Source: Sanghuangporus weigelae (Eukaryota; Basidiomycota; Agaricomycetes; Hymenochaetales; Hymenochaetaceae). From it: DNA of 64,000 bases. Below are positions 1 through 14,172 of this stretch, piece after piece. The position numbers and the translations under genes were made by a program. The notes below the pieces were generated by a model that did no database searches, was not told the DNA's origin, and worked only from the letters and a program-made list of their open reading frames with translations. Position 1 is the stretch's first letter, and every line of letters begins with the position of its first letter. The stretch spans positions 806,001-870,000 of the forward strand of contig CP137321.1 in assembly GCA_033182465.1 (NCBI GenBank). The letters run 5' to 3'.

Positions 1-1
1 C

Positions 2-763
2 CAACATTTCCGCACACCTGGATATAGTACAGGAGGGGTATATCGTCCTCCGACGTCCTTACCGCATTTTTCGTTCGAGCCTGCCGTGTCGCGGGTACCT
101 TCTCCGCCGAGTGTGCCGCCGAAACCGGTGAGAGACGCGGGAGGGCAGTATGTGGATACGAGGACGGGGCTGATCATGTACGCTCACGCACCGCCTGCTT
201 CGCCGGAGTCTAGGAGTCCTAAGAGCCCCAAGAGCCCGACCGGGAAGATGGTGACGGGGGCGGATGACAAGACGAGGAGTGCTGCTGCTACTGGGAGACG
301 CACGCCCGCAGTGGGAACAGGTGCTGCGAATGCGAACGGACATGCGAATCCCAATGCGACGTCGACGCCGAACGGGATCCCGCAAAGGGAGCTTGAGGAG
401 GCGACGGCGGTTATCACCCAGTTCAAGAGCGCGCTTGACGAAGCTGGGTTCGCTACGCTTCAGAAATGTGAGTGCATTCTTCGATTCTTTTCTCTCTTCC
501 TCTCTCCTCCAGTTTCGTTCATTCATTGACGTGTTAAATATCTCGTCCCTCCTTTCCATTTCTGCTTTACCTTTCCCTCCCGACCTGTGCGTTCAGATGT
601 CCGCCGGTACGACGCGAAGATCATCCCTCTGGACGGCGCAGCAGGCCTCCTAGCGCGCGTGCAGCGCCTACTCGACACCTCCGCCCCTCGAGTGGACGAG
701 CGCCGAAAACGACAGCTATACGAGAGCTTCGTCCGTGTCGTCCGAGTGAGCCAGGTCAGCTAA
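2..763 (+). CDS. C-terminal part of an unrecognised protein (partial)
   Basis: The frame is open from base 2, so the gene begins upstream of the window. One intron (about 470-597, GTGAGT...CAG) separates a Pro/Ser-rich segment from the last exon, which ends at TAA 761-763. Visible features are a proline-rich stretch (PPSVPPKPVRDAGGQYVDTR), SPKSPKSP repeats that look like proline-directed phosphorylation sites, an Ala/Asn/Gly-rich low-complexity run, and a charged, probably helical C-terminus (ELEEATAVITQFKSALDEAG, later DERRKRQLYESFVRVVR). I do not recognise the family; with only the tail visible it could belong to any large disordered or scaffold protein. Coding status is supported by a consistent frame across the intron and by the contrast with the T-rich sequence that follows. 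Confidence 0.6.
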
Positions 764-1455
764 CCTACTTCGCTATCTATTCTTTTTTTCGTTCGTTCGA
801 TTTCTTTGTATTCTTGGGTTTATCGTCCAGACTGGTCCCTGCGTGTCTGGTTATTTGTCTCCATCTCTATTTTCTTTGTTCTCTTTCGTTTCGTTTCATT
901 CCACTTTTCTTTGCTTTTGCATTCCACGGTATTTATTGAATTTATACGCTATCTACATACGTTTCATCCTTACGTCCTCGTCCACGCTAGTACTACGTCC
1001 CTCCCGCTCTCGTACGGATTTCTTACGGATTTGACGACTGCCTTTTTTCTACGATTCGTCCTCGTCTCGCTTTTCGATACTCGTGTTTCTCTTCTAATTT
1101 CTCGTTTAGTTTTCTTACGCTTTCCATCCCGTTAATGTCTCGCGCAATGTTTTATAATGTTATCCCAATGTCGCTGCAATGTCGTTTTCGAGTCGATCAC
1201 GCATGGAAGTTTGTCTGTTTAGATTCGTAGTAATGTCAGTATCGATGTCGATGATGGAATTGGTCTATAGTGAACGTGGCTGATAGCGCAATTGAGAGAT
1301 CCAGAAGCAGGTACATAATGCGATTTATTATTGTTACAAAAACGACATCAAGATGCAGCGTACAAGCGAAATATCAAGCAAGAAAAGAGACAAGACACGT
1401 CCGACCAGAGAAGAGCACCTCTATCACTCAGACCCACGGAAGGCGAATAAAGAAA
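764..1455. other. Convergent 3' intergenic region, T-rich
   Basis: No gene is seen here. The stretch separates the 3' ends of two convergent genes. Bases 764-1135 are strongly pyrimidine-rich on the plus strand (runs of ttcgtttc and tttctttg), so stop-free frames here are low-complexity artefacts. Around 1140-1180 the word aatgt recurs several times. Probably 3' UTR and polyadenylation sequence of both neighbours. Confidence 0.5.
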
Positions 1456-2394
1456 TCATGAAGCCGGTCTTAGGGCCCTCAAGCGCTCAGCAAGCTTCGT
1501 ATCCTCCTCTTTGAGTTTCTCGCCCGGAGTGAGGTCCGCAACGGTCCCTTCGAGGGTCTTCGACCCCATCTCGTGTTGGATCTCGATGTTGGCTTCTTCG
1601 GCGACTTGTTGCATGAGCAGGTCGACTTGGTCTTGTGGAGTCGAGACGGCTGTTGTGCTTGACATGGTATCCTCCATGTAGGATGTCTGTACGTCTAGGT
1701 CGGAGAATTGGGATTCGAATTTGTCCATGACGAGGGAGATCTGAATAGCGAGTGAATTGTTATTAAGATCCAAATCGCAGCCAGAAAATGAGAAAGAGGG
1801 ATGGGATGAGGCATACCTTCTCGATGTTCATGCTATCCATAGCTTTGTCCATGCCTTTGACGACGGAAGTCATGTTGCCCGTTACCTGGCGCATCGTCAC
1901 CGCGGTCTCTACGCGGCTGCTGACTGCATCGATACGGCTTGCCAGCCGTAACAAGTTAAGAGCCTCACTCTTCTTTCGGATGGCGTTCTGTGCGTAGATG
2001 CGTGCACCGTCTGTATTGCCTTGTTGCAGGGCCTGGTTTCACGTACGGGTGCGGCGCGAGGAAAGGTGCAGGTGTAAAGAGCAATGATGAACAGTGGTTT
2101 ACACAGGTTAGCGAGATGAATGCGATGTGGGCCGCGCACAGACGTACGTACCTTCTTCACTTTTGTCTTCTCAGCATTCTCGTCTTTCTGCGCCTTCTTA
2201 GCTTGTCTATTGAGGGTCTTCGCTGTGAACTAGTGATCCACGGCCACAAATCAGAATTCAAGATCAGCATATTTCCGAGTGGAGCAAGATGAATGAGTCG
2301 ACCTTGAGCTGGAACAGACTTTCTGGTCAAAGGGCACGATTAGCGGATGAAAGTTATAGGATAGTCGATGTAGCTCACTCTCTAAGTTGCTCAT
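1456..2394 (-). CDS. DID2: ESCRT-III-associated protein Did2/Vps46 (CHMP1)
   Basis: Snf7-family protein of about 204 residues, the normal CHMP1 length. CHMP1/Did2 works late in ESCRT-III action on endosomes and recruits and regulates the AAA ATPase Vps4. Five exons are inferred: a 16-nt first exon (MSNLE), then short exons carrying the basic helical hairpin ([20 protein letters not shown], later [20 protein letters not shown]), the segment [20 protein letters not shown] typical of CHMP1, and the acidic C-terminal half. The last residues ([12 protein letters not shown]) form a MIM1 motif for binding the Vps4 MIT domain. The start is ATG at 2394. It is divergent from the phosphoinositide phosphatase gene, with about 234 bp between start codons. 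Confidence 0.93.
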
Positions 2395-2628
2395 TGTGGT
2401 GATGGTAGAGGTAGTGTGTGTGTGGAGAGATTGAAAGCTGTACGCGCAGCTTCAGTGGCTATTGCCTATTACGTACTCAGCGTATGTGACGACGCGCCGC
2501 CACTTCTCGGCAACCGCGCGGCGCGCATACTAATCCATCGATTGGCATTGCCAGTCCTGGCCACTGGCACTTAAGTTAAACAACCCTTTCGCAATCCAGC
2601 CTGCTCGTCTTCATGCAGCATCCAAAGC
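2395..2628. promoter_or_regulatory. Divergent promoter region, DID2 / synaptojanin-like gene
   Basis: These 234 bp separate two start codons on opposite strands, so both promoters must lie here or within the transcribed leaders. A GC-rich patch (about 2490-2525, cgccgcc and gcgcggcgcgc) sits in the middle. No TATA box is obvious. Both neighbours act on endosomal or plasma-membrane traffic, but co-regulation is only an inference. Confidence 0.4.
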
Positions 2629-5600
2629 ATGTACTTATACCTAAAATACGACACTCGCGGGCATCGGTCTCTTGTACTATGTACGAGCGCTGAAGAAGAG
2701 CGAGCTGGGAGTCCCAGTCGCGCGCTCGTGTTTCGAAGTATGGAGAATGATGTTGCAAAAGTTATGGTGGAATTCCTGCCGCTTGCTGAGCTGGACCTCA
2801 CTGGTGCAGTCAGGTTGACTATGCGCCGCGTCAAGGGATGCCTTGGAATTATTAATGTTGGCGATGGTACGTCTCGTCGTACGAAGAATTGCTAAGTACG
2901 AGGAACTGAGATCGATGCAATAATAGATGCATTCCTAGCTGTCATTCTGGCTGCTATAGAAGTCGGAAATATGCGACCGTCTGCTGCTGCACCAGAGAGT
3001 GTTAGTCGTATAACCGATGTCGGCTTCTTCTCCCTCAACTCTAGTACATGGGATACAATATCCGGAGGTACAGATGCCTCAATGTCTAATGGTGGTGACC
3101 AGGATGAATACAATCCTCGAGACGCCTACTCATACAATAATCCTCAACCCATTTATGAGCATCCTTGCGCATCACTCATGAAGATATTATCGACTGGGAC
3201 GTTCTACTATGCGCTTGCGCCACAATGGGATATCTCTTCGCGCCTGTCCAAACGAATATTGAAGGGTAAACAGCTTGGAAGTGAAGCTATTTCGTATGAT
3301 GAACGATTTCTGTGGAATGAATATATCGTCCGCTGTCTATTGGATTTCCGAGAAAAGCTTGACCCCTTGGAACGACAGGAGCTCGACCAATGTCAATTTG
3401 TCGTGAGTTCCCGACTTAATCTTCATGACGTCTGTTCCTCAAAATTTTCAAGGTCCTGGCTATCCAAGGATACGTCGGCGTTTTTACTGTTGCTCTACCT
3501 GCCCCACCGACGAATGGCATGCCTGTCATCGCGACCATCTCGCTCATTTCGCGTCTGGGTTGGAAACGGGCTGGAACGCGTTTTAATACCCGTGGAATAG
3601 ATGATGACGGCAATACCGCGAACTTCGTTGAGGTTTGAATGTTTTCCCGGGCGATCCTTGTTTATGTGATTTTGACTATATGCAGACAGAGACTATATTC
3701 AATACGGATGACAATAATTTTAGCTACGTCCAAGTTCGCGGGAGTGTACCTTGTGCGCAAACTTTAGTTTCAAATATACCATAATCATGCTGACATCTAT
3801 CTAGTATTCTGGGAGCAACAGGGTCTCCAAACTTTTGGACAACGAATCCAGCTAACACGTCCTCACGCATCTCAACCTTCATTCGACAAGCACTTTGCAG
3901 ATTTAGTAGAGGAGTACGGTGCTGTACACGTCATCAACCTTCTTGGTACAAAAGAAAATGAGGCAATTTTGTCGAATGCTTATGCTCAGCATTTGCATGC
4001 GGCACGAACTGCTGTATTTGGAAATGATATCGGCATGACGCATTTTGACTTCCATGCCGTTGTGCGGATTGGTGGACATGAGAATGTGATGCGTGAGCTG
4101 AGGTAAATCGCGTTCTCTTTTGAAAGTGCATTGAGGGATGACTAAATGTTTTATTGTTGAAGGCGGCTAGGGGACATCCAGAACAACGCGGAACGTTTTG
4201 GCTACACTTTATACGATTCTTCTCTGCAAGAAATCATAACTGATCAAAGTGGTGTCTTCCGTACAAATTGTTTAGATTGGTATGTTTCTTCGCCGTAGTT
4301 GGTGCACGCCAGCTTTCAACGTTTGAAACAGTTTAGATCGAACGAACTTTGTGCAAGATATTCTTTCTCGAACTTCATTAGAACAACATCTTTTCCTCGT
4401 CCGCCGAGAATGGATCGGGTCCAATTCGCTTTGGACAAACCACAGAGAACTCTGGGCAGAAAACGGTGACGCGCTCTCGCGTATATATGCCGGAACTGGC
4501 GCTCTTAACACGAGCTTCACGAGGAGCGGGAAACGAACATTTGGAGGTTTGTTTTGCTCTCTGGATGCACGGATCTCTTGTCTTAGACAGTTTCACTCAG
4601 GAATCTTATCGGATGCCACAAAGAGCGTTTCTCGAGCATACATCAATAACTTCCAAGATAAGAGCAAGCAATCTGCCATTGATATGTTTCTTGTATGTCG
4701 TGTCTCCATCATTCGTAGGACTTTTACTGATGCGACTGAAGGGGAACATGGCTTTTCAAAAGCCTATCACTATATACGATCCCATTCACGATACAGTCAA
4801 TGCTGCCCTCTCGCGAAGGTAACAGTCATTGCTAATTCTACCAAGTCGAATGCATTGTTGATGGAACTGTAGAATATCCGAGTATTCAACCAAAAGGCTC
4901 AGCACGATATTCGCTGGAACATGGAACTTGAATGGACGGGTGAGCAATAGCTCATTGTAACAATTTTTTCGTTAATAACGTGTCTGATCTGCAGTTACCG
5001 TCAGAGTCGTTACTCCCTTGGCTGTTTCCTCGGTCCAGTGCGTTCTGATCGATCTTTGCTTGGAAGATTGCTTGTTCACGTCTACTTGTTATCAGATAAC
5101 GACGAGTAAGTTTGCTACAGTGGCAAGATAGACTTCTGGACTCATTCTTGGAAGACCCGACATTATTGCCCTGGGTTTTCAAGAGATTGTACCCCTTACC
5201 GCGCAGCAAATTGTCCAGACTGATCCAGAGAAAAGGCGGGCCGTTCACTTTTATGTACCCTTTCAGAAGTTGACCTGTTTATAGACGTATATGGGAAAAT
5301 GTAATCATGCGAACTTTAGATGAACGGCCCAACAAAAAATCAGATTATATTCTGTTAAGAAGCGCACAGGTAAGGTTGTCTGGTTATCCTGTGTATAGTG
5401 GACGAGTTTAGGAATTTTTTTCACTCTAGCTTGTAGGCACTGCGCTTTTCGTCGTTGTTAAATCGACATTACTCGGTGCTATCCGAAATGTCGAAGCAGC
5501 ATCAAGAAAAACTGGATTACGAGGCATGTCGGGGAACAAGGGAGGGGTGGGAATACGGCTAGACTTTCACGATACGAGCTTCTGCTTCCTTACTGCGCAT

Positions 5601-6763
5601 TTTGCAGCGGGTCATTCAAATGCTGAGGAACGTAATGCCGATTATCGGACAATTGCGAATGGCCTTCACTTTTTAAAAGGGAAGACTATCGATAGCCACG
5701 AGTACGTGCATGTGCTACCTCTTGTAACCTTCTTTTCCACTGAATTCGTTGGAGCAGCAATGTCATCTGGCTAGCAGATACCAACTACAGAATAGATTTA
5801 GAAAACGGGATGGTTCGAATGCTTGCGGAGGCCGATGATCTAGACGCGCTCTTCGCATCTGATCAGCTTAGGAAAATGATTGACTCGCACTTAGCTTTCG
5901 TTGGATACGAGGAGGGACCACTCTTGTTCCGTCCAACATACAAATATGATCTGCACTCAACACGATACGATACAAGTGAGAAGGCTCGGATACCCGCATG
6001 GACAGGTGTGTTATCTCCCGGAATCTGATGCGAAGATTGAATGAGGCATACGGAATACCATGTGAAACGTAGATCGAATATTGTACAAGGGACCTGATCT
6101 TGACCTTGTCGTATATTCCAGAGTCAACTTGACGGGCTCCGATCATCGACCTGGTGGGCAACAGCGCAGCACTTTTCTTCCCGTATCTAGCTGATAAAGC
6201 TCCTTAGTTTTCGCGATATTCCGAGCCGAAGTACGCGTGATTGACGTCGTCAAGCGCACCGCTATGCAAAAGCTGTTGCTCGACAGCATCGTATCGACGG
6301 AACCAGGCGAAAAGCTCGATGAAAAGCTAGCAACGATGATTCTGGCTAACGACCCTGAGGATCGTAAGTCTCTGAACCTGTGTATCCGCATCTATTCAAC
6401 GCTAAAGCGCCGATCACACAAGTTCCGCCGCCTAGTTCGGAGGAAGACGCATGGTGGATAGACCCTGGTGAGCGGTTTACTCTTGGAAATTTCTTGTTGA
6501 TCGATAACATTATTTTGAAACGGCACCCAGAGCATCCTGATGGCGTCTATGTCACAGAAGAGCTTCTTTCAAAGACACGGGAAGCACCCTCAAATCCCTT
6601 TGATTCCGCTCCAGAGACCCCTTTGTCATCTCCGTCCTCGACTGATGAAGAGCTGTATACAGATGCTCTAACCTTGGCAACCCCGATCATCGCACCAAGG
6701 AAGCCACCACCGCCTCCGCCTCGCAGCGCAAAACCTGTTTTGACCTCAGCAGAAGCATCATAG
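2629..6763 (+). CDS. Synaptojanin-like inositol polyphosphate 5-phosphatase (Inp51/52/53 family)
   Basis: A two-phosphatase protein of roughly 1,100 residues, with at least a dozen introns. It removes phosphates from phosphoinositides at the plasma membrane and endosomes during endocytosis. The N-terminal Sac1 domain carries the catalytic CX5R motif within RTNCLDCLDRTN (about 4263-4345, split by an intron). The 5-phosphatase domain begins at [10 protein letters not shown] (about 4905), with [37 protein letters not shown] and GSDHRPV in order. The tail (6440-6763) has an NPF motif (SNPFDSAPE), which binds EH domains, and a PPPPPP tract that could bind SH3 domains. Both are expected in this family. 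The start [11 protein letters not shown] matches the beginning of the Sac domain. Which of the three yeast paralogues it corresponds to cannot be decided by eye. Confidence 0.93.
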
Positions 6764-7143
6764 ACTTGCTTGGACGCTTGGATTCTGCTTGCGGTATTTT
6801 GTATTGCTCCTCACCTTTGATATAATCTACATAATTCAATAAGCGAACGTCGGTCGCTAAAAGACGAGAAGATCTTATGTGAAAAATGGGGCTTTGGAAT
6901 GTCAAAGGCGGACTCCTTGAGTACAATCGACTACCGCGCCAAAACATCCATTGCTTACGAGCTCGAAAAAAGCGTGTTATACTACACAGAAAGTACCTTA
7001 ATAACATCAGGAATGGGTAATAAGGGTGCAAAAGGATAGTCATGTACTCGTGCCAGTTAAGGCCGACACGTCGTACACGGAGGCACAGCGGAAAAATGAT
7101 ATAGGATTCACAGCAAGGATCGCCAGAGACCGCCAACGGAGAA
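6764..7143. other. Convergent 3' intergenic region
   Basis: This 380-bp gap lies between the stop codons of the phosphoinositide phosphatase (+) and SF3A3 (-). I see no gene, tRNA or repeat; it is presumably 3' UTR sequence of both neighbours. Confidence 0.45.
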
Positions 7144-8973
7144 CTAGATGAGACCCTGTTTCTTGAGATCCATGTATGTCTTTCGGTCGTATACGTTCCC
7201 CTCGTCATCCTCTAGCTCTTCCATTGTTTCTTGCTGGAAGATCTCATGCTTCCCTTCTCGCTTCAACTTCTCCGCCACTGTGAAAAGTAATCAACATTGT
7301 TGATCTATGAGGAGATTGAACATGACATACGTGCTAAGGCGTCTTCTATTCGCGTGATCTCGTGGAAATGTTTTGTGTTTGGTAGGCCTAAAGCGCGCAT
7401 ACCGAAGGCATGTCGCGACTCTTGAAAGTGTCGATCGAAGTTTTTCCTGGATGAAGTTCCAATGAAATGAATAATGCGAAAAATCTTCCAAATAAAAAAG
7501 CAGACAAACCTTCCCATATAGACATGGTCAGAACATATCTCACAACGATATTCGACACCCAGACCGTGTAATTTGAATAACCAGTACGGAATCGGTTTGC
7601 CATCCCAGCCCAGAGGTACTTTCAGCGGGTTGTATATCCGCTCTTCCTCCTCCTCTTCCTCGTTTCCGTTCTCTTCTTTGCCAGTTGGTGCAGGTGCCGG
7701 TTTCGCTTTCTCGATAAGTTCCGCTTCACGTTCCTTCGCTGTGAGCGAGAACCGTCGCTCGACATTTGATTTCGTTTCCGTGAGTGTCGAAAGGATAGTT
7801 GCCAAGAGTTTTGTTGCGAGGAAAGTTTGAAGGGCGGAATTTCGTATCCTGGATTCCTTCGTTTTTTGTTGACTGCGAGGAGCCGCCGTCTCATCATGAC
7901 TGGTCTGATTAGCAGTGATGGATGATGCTCCTGGATTCGTTTGCCGTGCTGCCGCCTTGACGTGCTTCTTCGAAGTTAAATGAGCATCATACACTGTTTG
8001 CTTCGAATAGTGCTTTTGACCTATAATGATCATTGAGACTCTGATACACTCGTGAAAAGAAAGACACATACATGCACTACACCATATCCCCTCTTCTCCA
8101 TTATGTGCGCCGTTCAGCTTACCGCTTGACGGGTCCTCCCATCCAGGTAATCTTCCGTCTATCCATAACGAGTTGAGCTCTGATTCCCAGGCTCTCTGTT
8201 GCCCATCCACATCAACGAGCGGCTGGGTTTTCTTCGCGAATGAAAGGAGGTAGGAGTATAACCCAGTAATGTAACTATAGCGTGTTTAAATCGGGTATAC
8301 AGGGAGACAAAGCAAGGCACCTACTCCTCGTATTCCTTTGAATGGCGCGTCTCTATAGGCAGTTCCTGGTGTAAAAGACCATACTCTGTAGCGGCAAGAA
8401 TATCGAGATAACGGAGGTAGGATGGCGGTTTGCCGATGTTCTTCAGGTTTGCATATGCTGTGTGATGTGTGTAAAGATCCAAGTATCGCCCATACGCCTC
8501 CTCACCGGAAAACAAGAGTGAAATAGCTACATTCACGCGTGAGTAAGACCAGCTGCTTAAAAACTCAGATTTGACTTACGATCCTCTTCCTCGTCCTGGT
8601 CATCATTGGCTTCCCCTGTATCATCGTTAACTAATGCTGCAAGTTCCAGCTCAAAACCGCCAACAACCTGATCAGGGTATTTCATATGAAATTCCTTTAT
8701 CTTTCCAAGTCTCGAGTAGAACTCCGACAAGTCATCTGCTTTCAAGCCAGAGATAGCATCAATCTCTGTTTTTCTTGCCGTCTCGTCTTGATACAAATTA
8801 TTAAGCGTATGAGCACGCGAAATGATGCGGTCGAGGATTTGAGAAGCTTTGTGTTCGTTCGCAAGTTTGCCCTGTTGAGTGGTAGACGGCTTGGCAAGTA
8901 CTTGGGCGAGAGCACGCTCAAGCCTCTCTACTTCCTCATGCGTTTGTCGTTGCACCTCGATGATCGAATCCAT
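7144..8973 (-). CDS. SF3A3: Splicing factor 3a subunit 3 (SF3A3 / SF3a60 / Prp9)
   Basis: Component of the SF3a complex of U2 snRNP, needed for pre-spliceosome assembly in the nucleus. The N-terminus (MDSIIEVQRQTHEEVERLER) and the following helical segment match the family. Then come the region GRYLDLYTHHTAYANLK, a first C2H2-like finger (WCSAC...HLTSKKHVK), an acidic Glu run, the conserved PLKVPLGWDGKPIPYWLFKLHGL, and a matrin-type zinc finger (YRCEICSDHVYMGRKNFDRHF...). The C-terminus ends in YMDLKKQGLI. About 500 residues in several exons. ATG at 8973 is chosen because it begins the conserved N-terminus. It is divergent from eIF4A3. Confidence 0.95.
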
Positions 8974-9170
8974 GGTAGACAGACTCAAGAGTTCAGTATC
9001 TGCGAGAACAGAACGCTGCCTCAGGAACCGTGTCGGCCTGTGTGAGAAGAGAATGCCTAAATAGTATCTAGCACGTGCTGATCGTTATTCTTCTCTTCGT
9101 CGTCGTCGTGACTGTTCTCGTCGTGATTCGAACTCTGAAAAACGAAAACGCGACATACTCGATCGTAATA
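8974..9170. promoter_or_regulatory. Shared divergent promoter, SF3A3 / eIF4A3
   Basis: Only 197 bp separate the start codons of two genes for nuclear RNA-processing factors. The interval contains CGTCGT-rich sequence (about 9095-9125) and no clear TATA box. A common bidirectional promoter is inferred from the spacing and orientation. Confidence 0.5.
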
Positions 9171-10803
<1,633 letters not shown>

Positions 10804-13800
10804 GTCTCTGTCGGAGGTTCTTCGGCGTAGGCAAGTCTCCACTGTTTTTAAATTAACACGATTCTGAAGTCAGTCCGCAACGCTCGCAGTCACATCTTCG
10901 ATCTTATCAGGTACATTCATCGTAGCTGATTTCCATCCAGGTTCAGATGCCTCCCGTCCTCGCGTGGTCTCAAAGTCGTAGCTTGTCCATGTATTAGCGA
11001 GACCGAAACATGCCTGCTTTACTTTCGCGCGCGCTCTATATATTGTTGCTCTTCCGCAATTTTACTTTTGTACTGTATCAACCTTCTGTGCTGACAACCA
11101 TGAGAAAGTCTGGAACGCTATTCAGTCTCAAGCTTCAGAGTTCTTTTCTTCCCTTTCGTGGCGTTGCTCCAAGGTCCGATATGCAATCGCGCATTTTCAA
11201 TAAAGTCCGCCGAGTTGTGAGTGTAATCGGTATCAAGAGTGTGGAATTATTCCGGCATAATATTGACGGAGCTTGTGATCAATAGACTCGAAGTATGCTC
11301 AATTCAGAAAATGCACCCGCCTTGTGGACCCCTTCTTTTTATCGTGTCGCGAGTCAATTCTAGTAACTCCATGACTTGGAGGCTAAGACCCCGATCATTT
11401 GCCTACTTTGTTGTTGGAGCTGAGTTTCTTTTCCTGGCTGAATTGTAAACCTACCTTGTGCTCTTAACATTCTCGTCACATCAGGTGTTTTGATTTCTTG
11501 ACTGCGTTTCAGAATATTGTATCGGCTTGCAGATACTGTGGCTTGGTTCTCAACGACGTACGCCTGAGTCTCTCATCGGTCTTCCCGTTGTTTCCTTCCC
11601 TGTACCTAAACACCACTGATCTTTCTGATTTCTGCATGAAAGTTTCGAGGGACGCACCATTTAGTCGATTGCCCTTCCTGGTATTTAAAGTATCGCCGAT
11701 ACTTGAAACAATATCAGCCCATCGCAACGGAAATGAATTCCCCCCAATGCAAAGGATTGCCCTCGGAGTGATCCTCCTGCCGGGCTGAACATGTGGCTGA
11801 GAACATCGTCGCTAACATTCATACTAGACGGAGGGCGGACACGCTACTAGAAATTTCTTTTTTATCCACCATGCGACGTGCTGAGAAAGGGAGTCCGTTA
11901 TTCGTGCAAATACCAATTCACCGACTTACTCTTCCTTCTTGCAGATTACAATGTGGCTGGAAAGCCCCGGGCCTTGGCGAGGGTAAATACAACGTTCTTA
12001 ATCTCTGGGATTCATCTCCGTTCTTCGCTTTTCGCACGGATGCCTGTCTGGTGTCGGCAACCCCAAGTTCGATCACGGATGTAAGAATATGGCGCCTTCT
12101 CAGCAACTCAAAGCGAAGTCTATACTGATAAGGAACAGACTAAATGTCTCTCCATGTGCCTGCCTGCTAGACGATTCGGCCTCTTCGTAATTAAGACTCG
12201 ATTTAGCCTGTTCAGCCCAGTTCTCATAAGGGTCTCTTCCTTGCTTCCGTGATCGTGATCTTTTCGAGCATATGACAATTCTGGGGGGGCTTCAAGGTGG
12301 GCGAAAGTGGCGTGGCTGACGGCACATAAGTAATTAATGCCTGCGTATTTATACGGAGCATCCGTCGGTGGAGAGTACCAAAGCTCCTTCCCTCTTCTTT
12401 GGGCGCTCTTCTAGAGGCACATATTCCAAGTCTGATCTCGCTGAGCTACCTTTTCTTCTCACCGAGGTTGTGTTATACCTTGCGCAATGTGCTACTGGCG
12501 AAAGTGAGTGTGTTTGAGCTTTGATCGCACTCGGGTCGGAATGTACTCAAGGTTCATAAAAAGAGTTCGCAACGTATACACATAGTATGGAAACAGAGTT
12601 TTGCGTCGGCTAACGCCACTGATCTTTGTATCAAAGCTGCAACCACTCTGTTAAGCTGGCAAGTACCGTATGTACAGGAAAGTATGAGCAAGACTGACCG
12701 ACATTTTCATCGTGTAGCCCGATGAACATGTCAGCCCTGCACAACTAAGAGGAAGAGCAGATAGTCCATTCCTAACTCGCCGTCCCCCAGATCGATTGTT
12801 TCTCGTTGACCTGCAAGTTTAGTTCCGTCCATCCGCCGACATGCCAACCACCTCGGTGTCTTGAGTCATGCTGGCAATAGTGCGTGCTTCCATTTTGTCA
12901 AGTGTTTCAATGAGGAGAACTGAAGCACGTTCCGAATCCGCGGCTTGGACTCCACTTCATGCATCACTGCACGTTGTTCTTTACAATTGACAACAGTCAC
13001 CAATACCCACAACAATATGGTCCGTTAATTTGTTTTCTCTCTGTTCACATTTTCGCAAGTTCAATGTGCCATTTCGCAGCGCCTCAGATTCAAGATTGGT
13101 GCCCGACCTGCGCTCAGGCCAAAAACTGGTTGACGGGACTTCCGCCTGCGTCATATCCGTAAACTTTGTAAAGAGTGCGATCATCGTTTAGCATGCATAT
13201 GGTGTATCACGGCCCTTTCTTGATCTGCAATACTATCACTATTCGGGAATGATGACATACAAAGTTGTACTGATCGATCCGTCCCTGGGCAACCCTATTT
13301 TCTCCAATCGTCTGAACGCGGACCACACGGTTTTGTGTGTTTACTATCTTTTACGTCGTAGTCACATAAAAATGTCTATCACAGGTCTCCAGCCAAAGAG
13401 AGTGGCCAAGTGAGATCGGAAGACTGCGGAAGCTTGAAAGCCGAGTTGAACGGACATACCAACATCGGATTCGCCGCCGCAGATCCGTTTATTGTAACGG
13501 AGAAGAAATCAAGCTTGCTCAGTTAGTAAGAAGAAGATAGATCGTTGTATAAGGTTCAGGAAGAAGACCAATAATGGTCTTAGTAGTCACTTGTCATCAG
13601 GACCGACGTATTGAGTTTATCACACAGGTTTACACACCAGATCTCCGAAGTTTTGCGGTTTCCGAAAGGATGGCGACGCCATGAAAAAAGCACAAGTCGC
13701 TTTAGGACCGACGGGAAAAAGTGGCTCCAATGAACTCAGAAGCGATGCTTCAGTTGGATATCTTGTCAGACACGGATCATCGCCATTGGCGAAGTCATAT

Positions 13801-14172
13801 CTTATCATCTTTGTATTATTTACCTTGATCGAACAAAAACAATGCTTTCCTTAGTCCTAGGATCGGAACCATCGCTTCCTATGTAGGCCGCGTGATGGCG
13901 AGAAGAAGCTTTGTGAGCCCATGAGAACGAAAATAAGGGTAAAGCCAGTGTAGTGATGCATGAAATCAAGGGCGCTAATAGGTCGAAAATTATGGAAGGA
14001 CCTTTTTTCTTCTTGCAGACCACAAAAAGTCTACGGCGAGAAATCGCTCAGAGAAGATATAGCCGTCAATTTGTCCCAGCCTAGAATCGAGAAAACTGAT
14101 CAATGCATAAACATTGTGATTAACCGATGACGAGATGCCTTCTGAAAGGTGGGTAGCCATCAAGATCCGTTG
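10804..14172. other. 3.4-kb region without a recognisable gene
   Basis: The longest gene-empty interval in an otherwise compact window. Stop-free frames are short (at most about 110 codons) and none reads like a known family, nor do adjacent frames join across plausible introns into a recognisable protein. Base composition is not obviously different from the flanks. Visible features include TATA-like words (tctatatatt near 11035; gtatttatac near 12345), a G7 run near 12283 and a short palindrome (aagaccaataatggtctt, about 13566-13583). It could hold a non-coding transcript, regulatory DNA or decayed sequence; I cannot tell which. No terminal repeats or transposon signature were seen. Confidence 0.4.

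Noticed and set aside
806-1135. Plus-strand frame rich in Phe, Leu and Ser after the first gene
   Set aside because: The sequence is simply T-rich; the apparent hydrophobic protein is a composition artefact in a 3' region.
11793-12128. 111-codon frame in the gene-empty region
   Set aside because: No family resemblance, no compatible neighbouring exons, and competing frames of similar length on both strands.
13566-13583. Palindrome aagaccaataatggtctt as a possible terminal inverted repeat
   Set aside because: It is a single short hairpin with no partner at the other end of any element and no target-site duplication seen.
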